Positions 8,135 to 16,602 of a stretch of DNA of 35,807 bases are shown here, in pieces. Under the pieces are notes generated by a model that saw nothing but the letters and a program-made list of their open reading frames with translations, searched no databases and had not been told where the DNA came from. Position numbers and translations under genes: made by a program. How positions within the stretch are numbered: position 1 is the first letter of the stretch; the number at the start of each line of letters is the position of its first letter. Source of the DNA: Gammaproteobacteria bacterium (lineage in GTDB: Bacteria; Pseudomonadota; Gammaproteobacteria; Steroidobacterales; UBA11654); assembly GCA_029244925.1 (NCBI GenBank), contig JAQWQE010000068.1:1-35807 (forward strand). Reading direction: 5' to 3'.

Positions 8135-8635
8135 GTGATTATTAAAATAAAAAAAGCCCTTTCTAAAAACAATCCAAATTCCATTAGTAGGGCTGAAGAT
8201 TTGTATTTACTTTATGAAGATAATTACAAACTATTTGAAACAAAGATATTGATATCTTTCAAAAACATAAAAGGTAAAAAGGCTGAGACTAATAATCATG
8301 TAGAATTGCTTTTTTCTGATTTAGAATTACCGCCCATAAAAATTATCATCAAGCCTATTTCAAAATTTACACTTGATTGTTCTATGCATTATGATCTAAC
8401 TTCATACAATCATTCATCCATTAATATCTTCCCTTTCAGAATAAATTTTAGAGTATTTAAGGATGCTAATGTCATTGAAGCCCAAACGATTGATGATAGT
8501 AATAATAACTTTTCTATAAACACTGAGAAACGAACAGTTAAAAAAACAGAAATCAATATCATGGATCAAAAGCTTGCAATAAACTCTCTTTTACATGAGT
8601 GGCTAACCATGATTAACCAACATTATTGTAAATAA
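8135..8635 (+). CDS. DUF1249-like protein (YqiB type), function unknown
   Basis: This is a 166-residue soluble protein without signal peptide or membrane segments. Its pattern resembles the DUF1249/YqiB family: an N-terminal Y-x-x-N-Y-x-x-L-F segment, a central FRVFKDANVIEAQ corresponding to the family's VRLYHDAxVAEV, and a C-terminal D-x(5-8)-N-x-L-L-x-E-W-L. The match is from memory of the family and is only moderate. The start is GTG; no in-frame ATG exists before about residue 95, and no Shine-Dalgarno is seen. Its TAA is directly followed by the ATG of the His-tailed MFS gene, so the two are probably co-translated. YqiB has no firmly established role. Confidence 0.55.
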   Translation: MIIKIKKALSKNNPNSISRAEDLYLLYEDNYKLFETKILISFKNIKGKKAETNNHVELLFSDLELPPIKIIIKPISKFTLDCSMHYDLTSYNHSSINIFPFRINFRVFKDANVIEAQTIDDSNNNFSINTEKRTVKKTEINIMDQKLAINSLLHEWLTMINQHYCK

Positions 8636-10021
8636 ATGAACACCAATAATCCTTTAAGCAATAATACCTTTAGAAAACTTTTTACTGCACAAATCATAGC
8701 TCTTATTGGTACAGGCCTTTCTACAATCGGATTATCTCTTTTGGCTTATGATATGGCTGGGAGCAATGCTGGTGCAGTTCTTGGGATTGCTCTGGCTTGT
8801 AAAATGATAGCCTATATAGTTTTTTCACCCATCATAGGTGGCTTGGTTCATAGGTTTGCTAGAAAACAATTTATGATTATGATGGATGTCTCTAGAGCTT
8901 TAATTGTTTTATTTATGCCGTTTGTAAATGAAATATGGCATATCTATGTTTTAATATTTTTGCTCAACTTATTTTCAGCTGGATTTAAGCCTGTTTTTCA
9001 AGCGGTTATTCCCGATATTCTTAATGACGATAAACAGTATGGTAAAGCACTTTCTTATTCAAGATTAGCCTATGATTTAGAGGTTTTACTAAGCCCGATT
9101 CTTGCAGGAATAGCATTATTATATTTCTCTTTTTCCAGTCTGTTTGTTTTAAACTCTTTTGCGTTTATTGTTTCAGCTTTAATTATTATTATAACTTTGG
9201 TTCCAAAAGCCGAACCAGTAGAAAGAACAGGTAATGCATGGAATGAAATTACTTATGGAGTGATTTCTTACTTTAAGACACCAAGATTGAGAGCAATATT
9301 AGTTTTGTATATTGGAATTGCTAGTGCAAGCTCTATGATTATTGTTAACACAGTTGTCTATGTGAAAGATTATCTGGGCGCATTTGACAATACTACAGTT
9401 GCTGTATTTTTTGCATTGTCAGGTTTAGGATCCATGATTGCTGCTTTCATCTATCCTATAATATCAAGTAGAATTGAAGATAAAATAGTCATCCAAAGTG
9501 GAATATTCATAATTGCATTAAGTTTAGCTTTTATGTCATTAGAACCGTCATTCATACCCGCCTTAATTTGTTGGTTTTTTACAGGAATGGGACTCTCTTT
9601 TTCACAAATACCTGTTGGTAAGATCGTGAATATGTCTTCCAATCCTAAAGACAGAACAGCTTACTTTTCAGCACAATTTGCTTTATCGCATATCTGTTGG
9701 TTTTTTGGATATTTAGCAGCAGGGCAATTGGCCCTAATTTTTGGATTTAGTTTTACTGCATCTTTTCTAGCATCCATTATTGCTATCTGTTTAATATACA
9801 GTGTATTATTTTGGCCAAATGAAGAATCGTCAATTCTTAAACATGCACATAGTGAATTAATACATACTCACTCTCATTTACATGAGGATGAACATCATAA
9901 GCATACGCATCAATTAGAGAATAATAATGAAAATCATGAACACAAGCATAAACACGCTTCAGTAACTCATGAACATCCATTTTATATTGATATTCATCAT
10001 CAAAACTGGCCAAAAGGATAA
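8636..10021 (+). CDS. MFS exporter with histidine-rich C-terminal tail (NreB-like; metal efflux candidate)
   Basis: The protein has 461 residues. The first roughly 400 form about 12 transmembrane segments of a drug/metal-type MFS exporter, with a motif-A-like loop around VHRFARKQF. The last 59 residues are cytoplasmic-tail-like and contain 18 histidines in HxH, HH and HKH clusters. NreB, a nickel-resistance MFS protein, has the same architecture of an MFS core with a His-rich C-terminus, so Ni, Zn or Co efflux or metal sensing by the tail is plausible. This is inference; no metal regulator is nearby. The start abuts the previous stop. It is convergent with prc seven bases away, with no visible terminator. 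Confidence 0.75.
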   Translation: MNTNNPLSNNTFRKLFTAQIIALIGTGLSTIGLSLLAYDMAGSNAGAVLGIALACKMIAYIVFSPIIGGLVHRFARKQFMIMMDVSRALIVLFMPFVNEIWHIYVLIFLLNLFSAGFKPVFQAVIPDILNDDKQYGKALSYSRLAYDLEVLLSPILAGIALLYFSFSSLFVLNSFAFIVSALIIIITLVPKAEPVERTGNAWNEITYGVISYFKTPRLRAILVLYIGIASASSMIIVNTVVYVKDYLGAFDNTTVAVFFALSGLGSMIAAFIYPIISSRIEDKIVIQSGIFIIALSLAFMSLEPSFIPALICWFFTGMGLSFSQIPVGKIVNMSSNPKDRTAYFSAQFALSHICWFFGYLAAGQLALIFGFSFTASFLASIIAICLIYSVLFWPNEESSILKHAHSELIHTHSHLHEDEHHKHTHQLENNNENHEHKHKHASVTHEHPFYIDIHHQNWPKG

Positions 10022-10028
10022 ACAAGCT

Positions 10029-12119
10029 CTATTGGTTAGATACTTCAACGAAAAGGTTTTCTTCATCATTTAATACAGGCGGATTTAGATAATTAATATA
10101 ATCAACTACCATATTATAAATCTCATTAAGTATTGTTTGATTTCTAAAGTCGTCAAAAGATTCTTCTTCAAAACCTAAAGCCTTGAGTCTACTGGATCTT
10201 CTGCCTTTATTGTCTTTAAGAATTTGCTCTCTTGAAGCAGTTCTTGTTTCAATGTTTAAGGATACAATTGAATTTTCTCTTTGCTCAAACGATCGCTTGA
10301 TATCTTCTTTTAAATAATCAAATGGTAGATTATTTTCTGATCTGGATTTAAAATTATTTTCAATAAAATGAATCGGTTCTTTCAACGAGTTATTGGTATT
10401 AAACTCCAATGATGGAATCTTATCCCATGGGAGTGAATTTATTTTTGTTTCTTCTCCTATCAATCTCTCATCAATAAATGAGGGCAATACTATATCGGGT
10501 ATTACACCTTTATTTTGAGTGCCTGCTCCAGTTACACGGTAGTATTTAGCTATTGTTAAGGTTAGTTGTCCAAAACCTTTTTTTGAAGTAAATCTAGAAT
10601 ATCTGTCCAAAGGGTATAAGCTTTGAACACTGCCTTTCCCATAGGTTTTCTGACCGATTATAATTCCTCTTTTATAATCTTGTATTGCACCGGCAAATAT
10701 TTCTGACGCTGATGCACTAAAACGATCAATTAAGACTACCATTGGTCCATCGTAAATAGATCCTGGAATAGGGTCTTCGATAACATCTATCTTTTCATTT
10801 GTATCCTTTAATTGTACCAATGGTCCATCGTTAATGAATAAACCTGTTAAAGAAGCGGCTTCATCTAATAGACCACCTGAGTTACCTCTTAAATCAATTG
10901 TTAACGCATCAATACCAATATCCACTAAGTTTTCAACAATTTTCATAACATCAAGTGTCGTGCTTCTATAATCTTTGTCTCCACGTCTTCTAGCTGCAAA
11001 GTCTTGATAAAAACTTGGAACTTTTATTATTCCAATAGAATATGTACCTTGAGCATTATTTATTGTCTCTATATAACTTGATGCAGCTTGTTGCTCTAAC
11101 TCAACTTCATCTCGTTCCAAGGTTAATAAATATGGATTTCCATCAGGATTTGATCCTGTTGGCAGTATTTGAAGTGTTACATCAGTATTCTTTGGTCCTC
11201 TAATCAGTTTAACAACTTCATCAAGCTCCCAACCTATAACATCTATCAGTTCATCACTCTCATTGTCCAAAACGCCTATAATCTTGTCCAAAGGTTTTAA
11301 TTCACCGTTTTTAAAAGCAGGACTTCCAGGGATTATGCTTTGAATTTGAACATAGTCATCACTCAATTCCAGTCTTGCTCCTATTCCTTGATACGATAAT
11401 GTTGTTTGAATTTCATATTCTTCTGCTCGATTTGGATTAAGATAATTCGAATGTGGATCTAAAAAATGAACATAGGAGTTTAAAAATATATCAATTACAT
11501 CATTGCTCTCATAGTTATTGATTCGATTCAGAAACTTTTGGTAACGTTTGTTTAATGTCTTTTTAGCTGTGTTTATTTCTTGACCGGCTAATAGAATAGA
11601 CAACAAGTCATTTTTCGATTTCTTTTCCCAAGATGTATCCAATATTGAGACATCTTTTTGCCACTTTACATTTTCTCTACTAAAATCATATTCATCATCA
11701 ACTAAGAAACTATTGGTTGAATTTATGATCTTTATAGAATATTCAATTCGCTGTTGCACTCTGAGTCTGTATATTCTAAAAATATCAAATATCGGTTCAA
11801 GATTTCCATTTTTCAAAGCATCATCAATTTTATAACGATACCTTTGAAAATAATTAATATCTGATTGAGTGAAATATATTTTTTGTGAATCCAATGTATT
11901 TAAATAGTTTTTAAGAATTAAATGAGAGGATTCATTGCTGATTTTCTTTTTTGAAAAGTGTCCCTGCTCAGAAATTGCTGCAACTAATCTTAATAGATGA
12001 CTGTGTTCAGGATTATACTTTAATAATGAAGGCACATGATCTGGTAAATCATTAGATAAAGTGATTGGAATAAAGAACGCCAACAGCAGTAGGGTAATTA
12101 ATTTAAAATTATTAACCAT
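10029..12119 (-). CDS. prc: Carboxy-terminal processing protease (tail-specific protease)
   Basis: Prc/Tsp is a periplasmic S41 protease that degrades or trims proteins from the C-terminus, including ssrA-tagged exported proteins and peptidoglycan enzymes. The protein has 696 residues, similar to E. coli Prc. It has an N-terminal signal peptide (hydrophobic to about residue 22), a helical N-terminal domain, a PDZ domain near 240-325 (LSYQGIGARL onwards) and the protease core. The catalytic set fits S470 in FSASASE, D481 in QDYKRG and K495 in YGKGSVQ, with the same spacing (+11 and +25) as in E. coli. It is the last gene of the minus-strand envelope group, 62 bases after the lipoprotein gene upstream of it. 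Confidence 0.95.
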   Translation of the reverse strand: MVNNFKLITLLLLAFFIPITLSNDLPDHVPSLLKYNPEHSHLLRLVAAISEQGHFSKKKISNESSHLILKNYLNTLDSQKIYFTQSDINYFQRYRYKIDDALKNGNLEPIFDIFRIYRLRVQQRIEYSIKIINSTNSFLVDDEYDFSRENVKWQKDVSILDTSWEKKSKNDLLSILLAGQEINTAKKTLNKRYQKFLNRINNYESNDVIDIFLNSYVHFLDPHSNYLNPNRAEEYEIQTTLSYQGIGARLELSDDYVQIQSIIPGSPAFKNGELKPLDKIIGVLDNESDELIDVIGWELDEVVKLIRGPKNTDVTLQILPTGSNPDGNPYLLTLERDEVELEQQAASSYIETINNAQGTYSIGIIKVPSFYQDFAARRRGDKDYRSTTLDVMKIVENLVDIGIDALTIDLRGNSGGLLDEAASLTGLFINDGPLVQLKDTNEKIDVIEDPIPGSIYDGPMVVLIDRFSASASEIFAGAIQDYKRGIIIGQKTYGKGSVQSLYPLDRYSRFTSKKGFGQLTLTIAKYYRVTGAGTQNKGVIPDIVLPSFIDERLIGEETKINSLPWDKIPSLEFNTNNSLKEPIHFIENNFKSRSENNLPFDYLKEDIKRSFEQRENSIVSLNIETRTASREQILKDNKGRRSSRLKALGFEEESFDDFRNQTILNEIYNMVVDYINYLNPPVLNDEENLFVEVSNQ

Positions 12120-12181
12120 TCAGATGGTGAAACATTGATTTAAGTTATCTCTTGTTTTGAACATTTTATAATATTTTTTAC

Positions 12182-12832
12182 TCAACTAAAGAAAGCAAGT
12201 ATTTGATTTGATAGACCTTCACAAGCATTGGATTGTGTTCTTGCTAAAATAGGAATCGGTATAACGATAGCTGGAATTACAGATGTCCCTGTAACACTAG
12301 CTGAAACATTTCCTACGACTATTGCTTCGTTCAAATCCCAAACTGAAGCAGAATATGATGAAGTGTCATCCCACCATGCAAAACCAAAGCAACCTCCACC
12401 TCCTGGTCCAGCTGCACAAGACAGCGCTCCAGAACTAGAATTAGTTGTTGTTTCTCCTGTGATGTTAATAATGTATTTGATTTTTAGGTTTTCAAGTTTA
12501 TTTTTAATAACCTGTTTTTTTAAAAACTTGGGCAACTGTTCTGCATTTTGAGGCGCTGTACTGGGTTCAAACCATGGATAAAAATCATCTTTAAATTGAT
12601 TTGTTGGTATTAGATTAAATTTATTTTGTTTTCTTTTTAGATTTTTATTTAAGCAATTCATAAAATCAATCTCAGTTTTATTACCCGTGTGGTAACTGTC
12701 AGAAAGAATTACAATAGACTGACCTTCAATTAACTCAAAAGGTAAATTTACTTCTTCATCAACTCTTGTAGTCGAACAAGAAGAAATTAGAGTCATTAGC
12801 AATAATGAGGATAATGTAATATTTCTTTGCAT
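12182..12832 (-). CDS. Predicted lipoprotein, function unknown
   Basis: The protein has 216 residues. A short hydrophobic signal ends in the lipobox I-S-S-C with the lipidated Cys at 19. The mature part has a Gly-rich, Cys-containing segment (SCAAGPGGGGCFGFAWWDD) around residues 137-156, then SYSASVWDL and a C-terminal hydrophobic stretch ending in IPIPILARTQSNAC. This last part resembles conserved hypothetical lipoproteins I recall from other gammaproteobacteria, but I cannot name the family. Its ATG overlaps the stop of the next upstream gene by one base (TAATG), implying coupling to the second lipoprotein. Confidence 0.75.
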   Translation of the reverse strand: MQRNITLSSLLLMTLISSCSTTRVDEEVNLPFELIEGQSIVILSDSYHTGNKTEIDFMNCLNKNLKRKQNKFNLIPTNQFKDDFYPWFEPSTAPQNAEQLPKFLKKQVIKNKLENLKIKYIINITGETTTNSSSGALSCAAGPGGGGCFGFAWWDDTSSYSASVWDLNEAIVVGNVSASVTGTSVIPAIVIPIPILARTQSNACEGLSNQILAFFS

Positions 12833-13431
12833 TATGTAATTGCGCTGACTATTGACTCCATTTCTTCTTCCATCTTAATTGTTAAATTAGCTCCAGTATC
12901 TCGAAGTGCTAAATCGATAGCATTAATCAGAGCCTGATTTTGATTCAATGACGCTGTTTCTTGTTCCCCATAACCTGTAATATTCCATTTTTCAGAATAT
13001 TCATGTTCTGTATTTGTTAACAGAATATCGTATTTCAACCAGACTGAATATTTATCATTTGATGCTAAAGATGGTGTCAAGAATTCAAACTTATCCAATT
13101 TAATATTTATTACAATATAGTAAGCATCGTTTAAAGGTTCGCTGTTAGATTCCATCTGGATTGAATTGTTAAAAAAACCATTTAATATTTTATCAAAAAG
13201 CTTTTTATGCGAGTCATTGAATTCTATCTCCCAAGGCGATTCATTTTTTTCAATATTGGTACTTTTAAACTGATAGTTAATAATATTCTCATCATAGTTC
13301 ACTAGAACTCTAATATTATCCACTTGATTAACTAAGGGTGACGGTATATTGGTACTGATTATGAGTGACTGAGAACAGCCATAAATAAGTACAATTAACA
13401 AGAAAGAGGCTATACGGTTTGATAGTTTCAT
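12832..13431 (-). CDS. Predicted lipoprotein, function unknown
   Basis: I start this gene at 13431 rather than at the further upstream ATG at 13470. The shorter form begins MKLSNRIASF and gives a compact signal with lipobox I-Y-G-C (Cys 19). The longer form would add 13 residues and overlap the DUF1838 gene by 32 bases. The mature 180-residue protein is mixed alpha/beta with no metal or catalytic motif. Its C-terminus (NQALINAIDLALRDTGANL) resembles the ending of small outer-membrane lipoproteins such as the YajG type, but this is weak. It sits between the Tat-exported DUF1838 protein and a second lipoprotein, suggesting shared envelope function. Confidence 0.72.
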   Translation of the reverse strand: MKLSNRIASFLLIVLIYGCSQSLIISTNIPSPLVNQVDNIRVLVNYDENIINYQFKSTNIEKNESPWEIEFNDSHKKLFDKILNGFFNNSIQMESNSEPLNDAYYIVINIKLDKFEFLTPSLASNDKYSVWLKYDILLTNTEHEYSEKWNITGYGEQETASLNQNQALINAIDLALRDTGANLTIKMEEEMESIVSAIT

Positions 13432-13438
13432 TATTGTT

Positions 13439-14434
13439 TCATTTAACCTCTGGAGGTATCTCTTCAGCATATGCTTCCCAAGTGCCTTTTGGTATTGTAT
13501 TGCCCCAGCCAGATTGAACCTCTAGTATTTCAGGGTGATCTTTTTCAACTCTTTCTAAGACTCCTCTAGGTATGTCATCAAGAGTACCTGTAATTTGATA
13601 ACTATGCATTCTTCCAAATAAACACCCATCAATATGAGTTTGTCCCATTTTCATCCAAGGCCACCAGGGAGAAGTCCTCATAAAACCAGCATGAAATGGA
13701 GAAGAGGGCACAGATTTATCATTCATTTTATCTATTGGTGTGTAGAAACTAAAATGTTCCGACGGATTAATAATAGAAGTTGTATGTGCTTTGGGCCATT
13801 TTTCTTTTGTTACAGGATTACTGTATTCATGTGAGTACTCCCATGAAAGAAGATATTGATCTCCTAGTTGTTTCCAAGGAAGAATAAAAGGTGATGTAGA
13901 ATTCTTCGTTAATGCCTCAGCCTCATTCATCAGTGTTGGTTGGTCTAAGTTAATATTACCCATTGCAAAAATAGGCATCTCAGCAGTTAAATGCCCCCTC
14001 ATTTTTTTGTTAATAAATGGAAATACATCCACAGTTTCACCGGTCCAAGGATTTTTCCAATGGTCAATTATTTTACCTGTATTCAGATCAGTAAAATAAC
14101 CGCCTTCAGTTCCTCTGACATTGATGGTTTTATCATCATTGATTTTTGATTGCATATTACCAAAACCGGTATATCCAAATAAAGGAATAAGTCTATTTGT
14201 TCCTATTCTAGCGAATTGAACACCCTCATAGCCACCGTAGGTTGGTTTATCATCATAACTGCCCCAAAGTTTTCCAAAAGCATACAAGTTGTCGTGTGGG
14301 TTATTAAAATCTAATGCGTTATTAGCCATCAAGTCTAATTGAGTAGAGGATGCCAATGAAGCGGCAACTATGGATGTGGTATTTTTAAAAAACTTTCTTC
14401 TAGACGTTATAGATGTAAAAGAAGAGGTAAACAT
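13439..14434 (-). CDS. DUF1838 family protein with Tat signal
   Basis: The 331-residue protein starts with a twin-arginine signal (SRRKFFK at residues 11-17, then a moderately hydrophobic stretch ending near residue 37), so export in folded form is expected. The mature part matches my memory of DUF1838: DNLYAFGKLWGSYDDKP early, an aromatic- and Pro-rich middle, and PSSPFHAGFMRTSPWWPWMKMG late. No function has been established for the family; Tat export often accompanies cofactor binding, but no cofactor motif is seen. It begins four bases downstream of the SYLF stop, so it is almost certainly in the same operon. Confidence 0.85.
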   Translation of the reverse strand: MFTSSFTSITSRRKFFKNTTSIVAASLASSTQLDLMANNALDFNNPHDNLYAFGKLWGSYDDKPTYGGYEGVQFARIGTNRLIPLFGYTGFGNMQSKINDDKTINVRGTEGGYFTDLNTGKIIDHWKNPWTGETVDVFPFINKKMRGHLTAEMPIFAMGNINLDQPTLMNEAEALTKNSTSPFILPWKQLGDQYLLSWEYSHEYSNPVTKEKWPKAHTTSIINPSEHFSFYTPIDKMNDKSVPSSPFHAGFMRTSPWWPWMKMGQTHIDGCLFGRMHSYQITGTLDDIPRGVLERVEKDHPEILEVQSGWGNTIPKGTWEAYAEEIPPEVK

Positions 14435-14438
14435 TTTA

Positions 14439-15047
14439 TCATTCTATGAATTCTTCATTGAAATCATCAATCTCATCTTGCTCTGTATCGGTTTCAGCAT
14501 TTGGCCATATTTTAGAAAACTTCGTTCCCTCCATACTCAGGCCTGCAATTATACCTTTATGACCAAAAACAAAGCCAACAATCGGATCTTGACTTTCAAT
14601 AGTGTCAATTGAGCCACCAATTCCCATAGATAAAAAAGCAACAGAACCATCAACACCAACTTCCCATCCAGAACTGTATAAAAAATCATCCATGGCTTGA
14701 TCATCAAAAAATAAAATAATCATATCCTTGGAACCCACACCGACTTGTAAACCTAATGATGTGGTAAAAGCTCTAAAATATTGGACCTTAACATCGTCAA
14801 CAATCAAGGCTCCTTCACCATATTCCATTCCTAGTATTACACCAGCTTTAATCATTTTTGGGATTACTAATATTCCTCTAGCACCATCTAGATATGAATC
14901 ACTGCCTTGAATTTCTTCTGAAAATCTTTCCATTGCACTCTCAATAGCTGCATCTATCTCAAGAGTGCTCTTGGAAAAAGAGCTAATGGGGTGTATCAAA
15001 GAAAAAAATATTATTAATGTAAAAAACTTTCTGAAAAAATTATTCAT
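14439..15047 (-). CDS. SYLF (Ysc84-like) domain lipid-binding protein
   Basis: The protein has 202 residues with a signal peptide (hydrophobic to about residue 25). It is followed by a typical SYLF/Ysc84 domain: ARGILVIPKMIKAGVILG, EYGEGALIV, SLGLQVGVGSKDMIILFFDD, and the Gly-rich stretch VGVDGSVAFLSMGIGGS. Eukaryotic members bind phosphoinositides; bacterial members are exported and of uncertain role. The acidic C-terminal tail (DTEQDEIDDFNEEF) is unusual. A good Shine-Dalgarno (AAAGGA, spacing about 7) precedes the ATG. It is the first gene of the minus-strand envelope group and follows ssrA on the same strand. Confidence 0.88.
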   Translation of the reverse strand: MNNFFRKFFTLIIFFSLIHPISSFSKSTLEIDAAIESAMERFSEEIQGSDSYLDGARGILVIPKMIKAGVILGMEYGEGALIVDDVKVQYFRAFTTSLGLQVGVGSKDMIILFFDDQAMDDFLYSSGWEVGVDGSVAFLSMGIGGSIDTIESQDPIVGFVFGHKGIIAGLSMEGTKFSKIWPNAETDTEQDEIDDFNEEFIE

Positions 15048-15071
15048 GTATATATCCTTTGGTGAATCTGT

Positions 15072-15100
15072 ATGTTAACTTTTTCTAATCTTTTACTCAA
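15072..15100 (-). promoter_or_regulatory. Candidate sigma-70 promoter for the SYLF-led envelope operon
   Basis: On the minus strand, TTGAGT (15095-15100) and TAACAT (15072-15077) are 17 bases apart, each matching 4/6 of consensus. Transcription would start near 15065, leaving about an 18-base leader with the Shine-Dalgarno sequence. No convincing ssrA terminator lies between it and ssrA, so some read-through is possible. Confidence 0.3.
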
Positions 15101-15161
15101 CGCTTCACTTAGAATTAAGCCTTTAAACTTATGATTAGATGAGTATAGTTAATTTTGTTTC

Positions 15162-15514
15162 TGGAGGCGGCGGGAATCGAACCCGCGTCCGCTAACCATC
15201 CATAAAATGATCTACATGTTTATCCCGTTCTTCTTTTTATTTAATTTAATAACGCCGAAAGGAAGGCAATTAGCAAACGATTTCCCGACTTATGTTTAAT
15301 GATTATTTGCAAGAAAAAGAACAATCACGATCTTGGATAATTGTCATTAATAAATTCCTCCAAGTGAAAAGTTATTAATGCCAGCCGGATTTAAGCGGCT
15401 AGTGCGTAGTTGTCGTTATTTGCAACTAAGTTTTATCAGATTGATTAACGAGGATTCTGATACCTCGACATGCACATAAAACTTCAGTATCAACGTCGAA
15501 ACCTTGTCGCCCCC
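15162..15514 (-). ncRNA. ssrA: Transfer-messenger RNA (tmRNA)
   Basis: Both ends of a standard one-piece tmRNA are visible on the minus strand. The 5' end GGGGGCGACAAGGTTTCGAC starts at 15514. The 3' end carries a T arm (GCGGGTTCGATTCCCGC) and the strand CGCCTCC, which pairs with GGGGGCG (one G-U pair), then discriminator A at 15162. The following bases are GAA, so CCA is not encoded and must be added. Length is about 353 bases. The resume codon GCA opens a 10-codon tag reading frame. tmRNA with SmpB rescues stalled ribosomes and tags products for degradation. It lies downstream of smpB on the same strand and fills most of the gap 15048-15576. Confidence 0.97.
15391..15423 (-). other. tmRNA proteolysis-tag reading frame (ANNDNYALAA)
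   Basis: From GCA at 15423 down to TAA at 15391 the frame encodes A-N-N-D-N-Y-A-L-A-A. E. coli encodes ANDENYALAA, so the ClpXP-recognised LAA end and the SspB/ClpA-facing N-terminal half are broadly conserved. Confidence 0.93.
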
Positions 15515-15576
15515 TTTATTATTAATAAATATAATTATCTCAAGAACTATGAGAAGTTAAAAGGTCTGTTGCGTTT

Positions 15577-16602
15577 TTATTTCATAATTGATTTTTCAAT
15601 CCAGGTTCTAAATTTTTGATGAGTCAGTAAACCCTTCGAATTAAAGGTGTAAGTAAGTCCATTAAGATCTTTCTCTATACTCTTTTGTATGCCTTTGCCA
15701 GACATAAGGTTGGAGACAATAAGAACTCTCTTTCCTTGTTTGGATGATTCATCAATAAAATTTCTAATTTTGAGGACATTAGATTCTCTTATACTTTTGC
15801 CTGCATCATCTTGAAGTGTAAAAGATTTAACTACGGAATATTCAGAATTATCAGAGATATAATGAGCTATATTGTCCATAATTCTTAATTCTTTTACATT
15901 ATCTGATTCACTAACAGGTCCATGCGCAATGATTAAGACCACTTCTTCTTCCTGCTTATCGCTGATTTCATTAGCATATTCTAGAATTATTTCTTTAGCC
16001 ATTTGATCATCACTTATAGGTTCTATAAATTTAAACACTTCTGAATCTAAAACATTTACATCCGCATAAGAGTAGTTGTCTTCAATATTAAATATATACT
16101 TCCATTGTCTAACGAGAGTATTAAATGGGGTGCTACTAATTGGCACAATAAATATTGTTTCTACTCCTTGGTTTTTGAAACTTTTGACTGAGCATTCGAT
16201 ATGTCTAGAAGTCATCATACTCATACCCATTGATAGTATGATTTCATAATCAGCGTTAAAATCTAACAAACTATTGAAAAGATCTAAATCTCCATCAGAC
16301 CCATAACCATGAGCCAAGATAAGCAATCCTTGATTAGGGGATTGACCATTTTTTACAGGCCAATAGTAATTTGGACCCATCGATTTCATCATATTACGAA
16401 TCTGGTCATTATCAAGCATGGATAAACTAGGAAGATTTAATTTAATTTGCTTATACTTTTCATCCATACTCATGGCATCCATCATCAAGGGATACTTTTT
16501 TCCTAATAAATCTGTATCTACCTTACAAGACTCTTCAGCAACTATTGGTGAGGTGAATAAAAGCAATAAAAGTAAGAAGCTGTTTAAAGATTTTGTATTC
16601 AT
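15577..16602 (-). CDS. Secreted CbiX/sirohydrochlorin-chelatase-like protein, function unknown
   Basis: The 341-residue protein has a signal peptide (hydrophobic to about residue 21). It has two repeated halves that look like the class II chelatase fold: LLILAHGYGSDGD (His98) with GVETIFIVP about 50 residues later, and VVLIIAHGPVSESDN (His227) with GKRVLIVSN and a C-terminal GLLTHQKFRTWI. The AHG histidine is kept in each half. However, the second metal-binding histidine of CbiX/CbiK-type enzymes, expected after the later strand, is missing in both (STPFN and SGKG at those places). Chelation in the periplasm is therefore doubtful; metal or tetrapyrrole binding is a guess. It overlaps smpB by 4 bases (ATGA) and precedes ssrA by 62 bases. 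Confidence 0.6.
   Translation of the reverse strand: MNTKSLNSFLLLLLLFTSPIVAEESCKVDTDLLGKKYPLMMDAMSMDEKYKQIKLNLPSLSMLDNDQIRNMMKSMGPNYYWPVKNGQSPNQGLLILAHGYGSDGDLDLFNSLLDFNADYEIILSMGMSMMTSRHIECSVKSFKNQGVETIFIVPISSTPFNTLVRQWKYIFNIEDNYSYADVNVLDSEVFKFIEPISDDQMAKEIILEYANEISDKQEEEVVLIIAHGPVSESDNVKELRIMDNIAHYISDNSEYSVVKSFTLQDDAGKSIRESNVLKIRNFIDESSKQGKRVLIVSNLMSGKGIQKSIEKDLNGLTYTFNSKGLLTHQKFRTWIEKSIMK

Noticed and set aside
9841-9990. Repetitive-looking CAT/CAC-rich DNA
   Set aside because: It encodes the histidine-rich tail of the MFS exporter; units are irregular, so it is neither a CRISPR array nor a true tandem DNA repeat.
12228-12551. A 107-codon open frame on the plus strand
   Set aside because: It lies wholly antisense to the first lipoprotein gene, has a proline-rich composition explained by the Gly-rich segment on the other strand, and has no ribosome-binding site or recognisable family.
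14370-14612. An 80-codon plus-strand open frame spanning the start of the DUF1838 gene and the end of the SYLF gene
   Set aside because: It is antisense to two well-supported genes and shows no family likeness.
15161-15166. An apparent genomically encoded CCA end of ssrA (CTCCA)
   Set aside because: Pairing of GGGGGCG with CGCCTCC shows those bases belong to the acceptor stem plus discriminator A; the next bases are GAA.
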